A stretch of DNA of 25,748 nt from Streptococcus sp. A12 (lineage in GTDB: Bacteria > Bacillota > Bacilli > Lactobacillales > Streptococcaceae). Below are positions 22,850 to 25,748 of this stretch, in pieces. The stretch spans positions 1 through 25,748 of the forward strand of contig NZ_CAJPOU010000021.1 of the NCBI RefSeq assembly GCF_905372335.1. The letters are read 5' to 3'. The notes beneath the pieces were generated by a model. It was not told where the DNA came from and did no database searches. It was given only the letters and a program-made list of their open reading frames with translations. Position numbers and translations under genes: made by a program. Each line of letters opens with the position of its first letter. Position 1 is the stretch's first letter.

Positions 22850-22920
22850 GGCGATACCTCTTGTTCTATGTAGTCAGTCCTCTAGGAAGATAGGCTCCTT
22901 TTGAACTCTTTGATTTTACT

Positions 22921-22929
22921 ATTATAGCA
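22921..22929 (-). promoter_or_regulatory. Extended -10 promoter of the dapH operon
   Basis: Minus strand TGC-TATAAT, a perfect hexamer (22921-22926) with extended motif, 71 nt before the dapH start at 22849. No clear -35. It lies only 70 nt after the last gene of the three-gene membrane operon, with no obvious terminator between. Confidence 0.7.
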
Positions 22930-22997
22930 TAATTTAATGGACACACTAAATCGCGACCTAGTCAAATGATTACAGTTGGTTCCTGCCATTTTGGTTC

Positions 22998-23978
22998 CTA
23001 TTGGACCACTATTTTTTTCAATCGGTATTGATCCGAATTTTCGTCAAAATACAAATAGACTCGTTTGCTATCTGTAGTTGAATAGACTAGAGCGATGGTA
23101 TCCACTTCTCCAGGATTGGGAATAATAAAAATCATGGAATCTGGATTTCCCAATTGAGAAGCTGCTTCTCGGATCTCCATCCCTTCTTGCCCATCCTGAG
23201 GCATCAGAGCTTGAAATTCGTCTGTGGTTTTGGTAGGTTCACCTAGCTTACTTTTATTGTTACCTACACTTAAACTAGTTATCTTTTCGGTATCATCAAT
23301 CTTCTTAAAACTAATATAAACAAAACCAAATTGATCTGGCTGTTTATAGGTTAAATGTGTGCCTTGTTGTTCTGGGCTAAAATAGGAATAATTACCATTC
23401 CAAGCTTTCCCAAAGTGTTCAACAGTTTCCTCCGGCGTTACAAACTCTAATTTCTTATGATGGATCAAGTTCAGCAACTCGTCCAAACTAAAAGAGTGAA
23501 CGCCATTGTTTTCATCCACATAGGGAGAATTTTTGGATGTCAGCTGCTTCGATTTCTTATCTGACTCACTCTTCTCTTCCTTTGTTGAGCTAGAAGATTC
23601 TGATGGTTGGCTAGAGGAGGCAGATGATGAGCTAGCGGATGTCGAACTGAAAGAATGACGGTCCTGTTTCTTACTTACTGGGCTATCCTGCTCTGTCTTA
23701 TTGAGAGAACTGCTTACATAACCAAGCGCTATAATGGAGAGACTAAAGACGAGAACCATCCCCACAGCAACTGCAAAAAGTGAACCAAAACGGGGCAAGC
23801 CCGCTCCTCGAAAAGCATCCTCACGGACACTTCTCTTTACCCCTTTTTGATAGCTCCGAAGACTGGGACTTTCAAAAGCTTCTCCTTCAGGCCCACGATC
23901 CGAAAAGACCTCAGACACTTCCCGATTCCTACTTGGGAACTTAGACCATTCTCTTTGAATCTGTCTACCTTTTTCCAT
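22998..23978 (-). CDS. Single-pass membrane protein of unknown function, third gene of operon
   Basis: 326 residues, ATG at 23978. I do not recognise the family. Residues 1-65 are charged and likely cytoplasmic, 66-92 form one membrane segment (FGSLFAVAVGMVLVFSLSIIALGY), and about 100-150 is a Ser/Lys/Glu-rich linker. After that come two similar segments: one starting near residue 178 (FVTPEETVEHFGKAWNGNYSY, then THLTYKQPDQFGFVYISFKK) and one near 268 (MEIREAASQLGNPDSMIFIIPN, then VDTIALVYSTTDSKRVYLYF). Each has a helix ending in a Gly-containing turn (FGKAW, LGNPDS) followed by beta strands, a pattern seen in SmpA/BLIP-like domains; that resemblance is by eye only. It follows the second gene by 21 nt on the same strand. 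The long cytoplasmic N-terminus differs from its two operon partners. Confidence 0.75.
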   Translation of the reverse strand: MEKGRQIQREWSKFPSRNREVSEVFSDRGPEGEAFESPSLRSYQKGVKRSVREDAFRGAGLPRFGSLFAVAVGMVLVFSLSIIALGYVSSSLNKTEQDSPVSKKQDRHSFSSTSASSSSASSSQPSESSSSTKEEKSESDKKSKQLTSKNSPYVDENNGVHSFSLDELLNLIHHKKLEFVTPEETVEHFGKAWNGNYSYFSPEQQGTHLTYKQPDQFGFVYISFKKIDDTEKITSLSVGNNKSKLGEPTKTTDEFQALMPQDGQEGMEIREAASQLGNPDSMIFIIPNPGEVDTIALVYSTTDSKRVYLYFDENSDQYRLKKIVVQ

Positions 23979-23999
23979 TCCATTTTCCCTTCTTTTTAC

Positions 24000-24737
24000 T
24001 TAACTTTGTTTCTTAGGATCTAGTTGACTCTTGCGCAACAAGGAATAGGAACCGTCTACATGTTCCAGCTCCAATAAATAAGTTTTTCCCTTCTCATCCT
24101 GATAGGATAGTTGATAACCTTCCTGATCAGGCCCAATCTGGCGTCGGACGAAGGATTGTAGGCCCTGATAGTTGGCTAACAATGCCTTAAGATCTATCTT
24201 TTTTCCAAGCTCCAAACCTTGATAAACCTTTTCTGAAAAGGCTTTTTTCCCCTCCCGGTCTAGATTGGCTAGACTGGCGTCAATCTCTTCTAACAGATAG
24301 CTCCCATCAGTCCCCTTGCTAAAAAGCAAACGGATGGAGGCTCCCTTTCCTCTGTCGTCCCATCGATAGAGAAGAGAGAGACTGGGTTGCTTGCTTGCTG
24401 TAGATTGAAAGAGGACTTTCTCTTGGGGGTGGCCCATCTCCTTCAGAAGGGTCTCCAGGCGACTTCCAGTCTGCTTCAGACTACCGTTTTGGTTCTTTAT
24501 CGATAGAGGAAAGTACTCGATCAGTTCCAAGGTCCATGGCGAATCCTTTTTTTCATTCGTTTCTTTTAAGAGTCGCTCCCCTTGAAATTCTTTCGCTTTA
24601 AAAGTTGATAAGTTCCTTATTTCACTTATCGCTGTAGAATTTTTCGGCGGATGACTAAGGACCTCTAACCCCATCCCTAGGAGGAGCGCTAGCAGCAGGA
24701 GACCAGGAATTGTTAACTTCTTGATGACTGTATCCAT
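24000..24737 (-). CDS. Membrane-anchored protein of unknown function, second gene of operon
   Basis: 245 residues, ATG at 24737 directly after AGGAGG, 10 nt past the previous stop. Function unknown. Residues 7-27 are a single hydrophobic segment (signal anchor; no lipobox Cys), and the rest should lie outside the membrane. It has the same pattern as the neighbouring genes: a segment with LETLLKEMGHPQEKVLF (about 93-109) followed by LSLLYRWDDRGKGASIRLLF and GSYLLEEID, then a second one ending in SYQDEKGKTYLLELEHVDGSYSLLRKSQ. Lys-rich and very polar outside the anchor. The helix-GxP-strand layout recalls SmpA/BLIP-like domains; this is inference from a weak pattern. Confidence 0.75.
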   Translation of the reverse strand: MDTVIKKLTIPGLLLLALLLGMGLEVLSHPPKNSTAISEIRNLSTFKAKEFQGERLLKETNEKKDSPWTLELIEYFPLSIKNQNGSLKQTGSRLETLLKEMGHPQEKVLFQSTASKQPSLSLLYRWDDRGKGASIRLLFSKGTDGSYLLEEIDASLANLDREGKKAFSEKVYQGLELGKKIDLKALLANYQGLQSFVRRQIGPDQEGYQLSYQDEKGKTYLLELEHVDGSYSLLRKSQLDPKKQS

Positions 24738-24747
24738 TTACTCCTCC

Positions 24748-25512
24748 TTATTCGACCTTGACTAGATGATAGCGAGCATCATTTTGGGCTTGCAAAGTGA
24801 GAAAGACGAGACCCTCTTGTGCACGGTAGGTTAGGACCAAAACTTTCTTTCTATCCTTATGATTCAAAAGCAATGATTGTGGCAAGCCTATCTTTTGTAA
24901 AATGTCTTCAAGCTTCATGCCGGTTTTCTCTTTCCCACTAGCAAGATTGGTAAAGGCTACCTTTTTCAGCTGTTTACTTTCCAGATGATCCTTAGAAGTT
25001 GGCTGATAGCCCTGAATAGCTGTTAGATAGTAGCCATCCTTCATATGGGTAAATTCAAATTGGTATCTATCTCGTCCATCTTGTGTCGTTCCATAGCTGA
25101 GACGAAGGAGCCGCGTTCTAGCTTTTGACTCGAGTCGAGCTTGCTTGGCTCCCCCTAATTTTTTAACCAGAGTCTCTGGTGTCGTCCCCTTGGTGCTTGG
25201 CACACCAGTCGCATCTCCTATTTTAAACTCCAGCAACTCCTCCAAATTCACCCCAACTTCTGGGTGATCTGATTTCGCCAGGAAGTCCTGCAGATAAGCT
25301 TCTTCCTGATGAAAGGTCACTTGCTGGTCTGTATTCAGCTGTTCTTGTGGCCTTCCAGAAGCAGCAAGCTCATAGGCTACTCCCAGCATTGCGAGGATTC
25401 CTAAAACAATCCCTCTTTTTTGGATGAAAACCAGGAGGGCTTTCAGATGTTTTCTTATTTTTTCCTTTACATTATCCATTCTGTGATCGAATCTGTATCC
25501 CTTTCCGTCCAA
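24748..25512 (-). CDS. Membrane-anchored protein of unknown function, first gene of operon
   Basis: 254 residues if read from TTG 25512; ATG 25479 (243 residues, starting MDNVKEKI) is equally possible, because neither has an ideally spaced ribosome site. The promoter at 25547-25555 fits both. Function unknown. A basic N-terminus precedes one membrane segment (about 33-50, RGIVLGILAMLGVAYELAA), then an extracytoplasmic part. Two similar segments are visible: TPETLVKKLGGAKQA..LLRLSYGTTQ..YQFEFTHMKDGYYLTAIQGY (about 110-167) and MKLEDILQKIGLPQS..VLVLTYRAQEG..FLTLQAQNDARYHLVKVE (about 199-254). Each is helix, G/P turn, then beta strands ending in YxLxx(I/V). Together with the next two genes this looks like three related proteins in one operon. 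Confidence 0.72.
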   Translation of the reverse strand: MDGKGYRFDHRMDNVKEKIRKHLKALLVFIQKRGIVLGILAMLGVAYELAASGRPQEQLNTDQQVTFHQEEAYLQDFLAKSDHPEVGVNLEELLEFKIGDATGVPSTKGTTPETLVKKLGGAKQARLESKARTRLLRLSYGTTQDGRDRYQFEFTHMKDGYYLTAIQGYQPTSKDHLESKQLKKVAFTNLASGKEKTGMKLEDILQKIGLPQSLLLNHKDRKKVLVLTYRAQEGLVFLTLQAQNDARYHLVKVE

Positions 25513-25546
25513 CTGTTCACGCCTATTTCCTTTAGCAACATATCCT

Positions 25547-25555
25547 ACTATACCA
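25547..25555 (-). promoter_or_regulatory. Extended -10 promoter of the three-gene membrane operon
   Basis: Minus strand TGG-TATAGT (hexamer 25547-25552), with no clear -35. It predicts a transcript start near 25540, about 28 nt before the TTG at 25512. Confidence 0.55.
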
Positions 25556-25584
25556 TAAATAGCCAGTCCTCGCTAGAATAGAGA

Positions 25585-25612
25585 AAGACCTGGAATGTCT
25601 ATTCCAGATCTT
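25585..25612 (-). terminator. Terminator between the partial gene and the three-gene operon
   Basis: The arms 25585-25596 and 25601-25612 form a 12-bp stem with a 4-nt loop. On the minus strand all positions pair (one U-G), with a CUUUCUC tail. On the plus strand there is one mismatch but a longer U-run (UCUUUUUUC). It most likely ends the gene entering from the right edge. Confidence 0.65.
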
Positions 25613-25686
25613 TTTTCTAGCTTTAGGAAAGTTGAATTTCTTCCTTTCTTTTCCCTACCATTGTGAAGTGGGAAAGTGACCTAACC

Positions 25687-25748
25687 TTAGTCGTCACCTT
25701 TTTTAGCAAGAAGGAAATCTCCATCTGATTGTTTCACAAACGTTAACT
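25687..25748 (-). CDS. C-terminal end of an unidentified gene (cut by window edge)
   Basis: One minus-strand frame is open from the window edge to TAA at 25687-25689 and encodes the tail LTFVKQSDGDFLLAKKGDD; the other two frames stop within 45 nt of the edge. The terminator at 25585-25612 lies 75 nt downstream, as expected for a real gene end. From 20 codons I cannot name the protein. Confidence 0.4.
   Translation of the reverse strand, partial: LTFVKQSDGDFLLAKKGDD

Noticed and set aside
22984..23010. Repeated TTGGTTCCT motifs at the end of the three-gene operon as a terminator
   Set aside because: They are direct repeats, and the only inverted pairing is about 5 bp with a mismatch and no U-tract.

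Overview
The window looks like the chromosome of a viridans-group Streptococcus. Evidence: several genes with very strong streptococcal character (RadA, a dUTPase, GpsA-GalU, the acetyl-DAP pair, a formyl-THF cyclo-ligase next to a rhomboid protease), three surface proteins built for sortase or MSCRAMM-type display, extended -10 promoters (TGN-TATAAT-like) before nearly every transcription unit, and a ComX box (TACGAATA) upstream of dut-radA, a hallmark of naturally competent streptococci. I cannot name the species. There are no tRNA, rRNA, IS or CRISPR elements. Nearly everything is on the minus strand; only gpsA-galU is on the plus strand.

Layout, left to right. (1) 1-7438: two surface proteins on the minus strand. 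A MSCRAMM-like adhesin (truncated by the window edge) has a Thr-rich 36-nt repeat stalk. A 2065-residue LPXTG protein has a right-handed beta-helix head and 15 tandem G5 domains, nine of which are three exact-length copies of a 711-nt three-domain unit. (2) 7808-9814: a DUF2079 multi-spanning membrane protein. (3) 9978-13737: a housekeeping and competence block, transcribed dut > histidine phosphatase > radA > AIM24-like protein > beta-carbonic anhydrase. The ComX box lies in front of dut. A separate promoter with an overlapping cre-like site lies in front of the AIM24 gene. RadA appears to start at a non-canonical ATC codon. (4) 13972-14661: a class I glutamine-amidotransferase-like gamma-Glu hydrolase. 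(5) 14864-16853: gpsA-galU (plus strand), ending in a terminator that also serves the convergent gene. (6) 16940-19501: a sortase-anchored C69-family peptidase with a 42-nt repeat stalk and a cre-like site upstream. (7) 19732-22849: operon dapH > N-acetyl-DAP deacetylase > 5-formyl-THF cyclo-ligase > rhomboid protease. (8) 22998-25512: a three-gene operon of single-pass membrane proteins of unknown function, each with what looks like two related small extracytoplasmic domains. (9) 25687-25748: the last codons of an unidentified gene.

How they fit together. The surface proteins and the anchored peptidase suggest an adhesive, peptide-scavenging commensal life. The acetyl-DAP pathway supplies lysine, GpsA supplies glycerol-3-phosphate for lipids and lipoteichoic acid, and GalU supplies UDP-glucose for glycans. 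The dut-radA group links DNA uptake and recombination to competence. The most novel parts are the three-gene membrane operon (22998-25512), the beta-helix/G5 giant protein, and the ATC start of radA. All family names come from reading the sequence; no database search was run.
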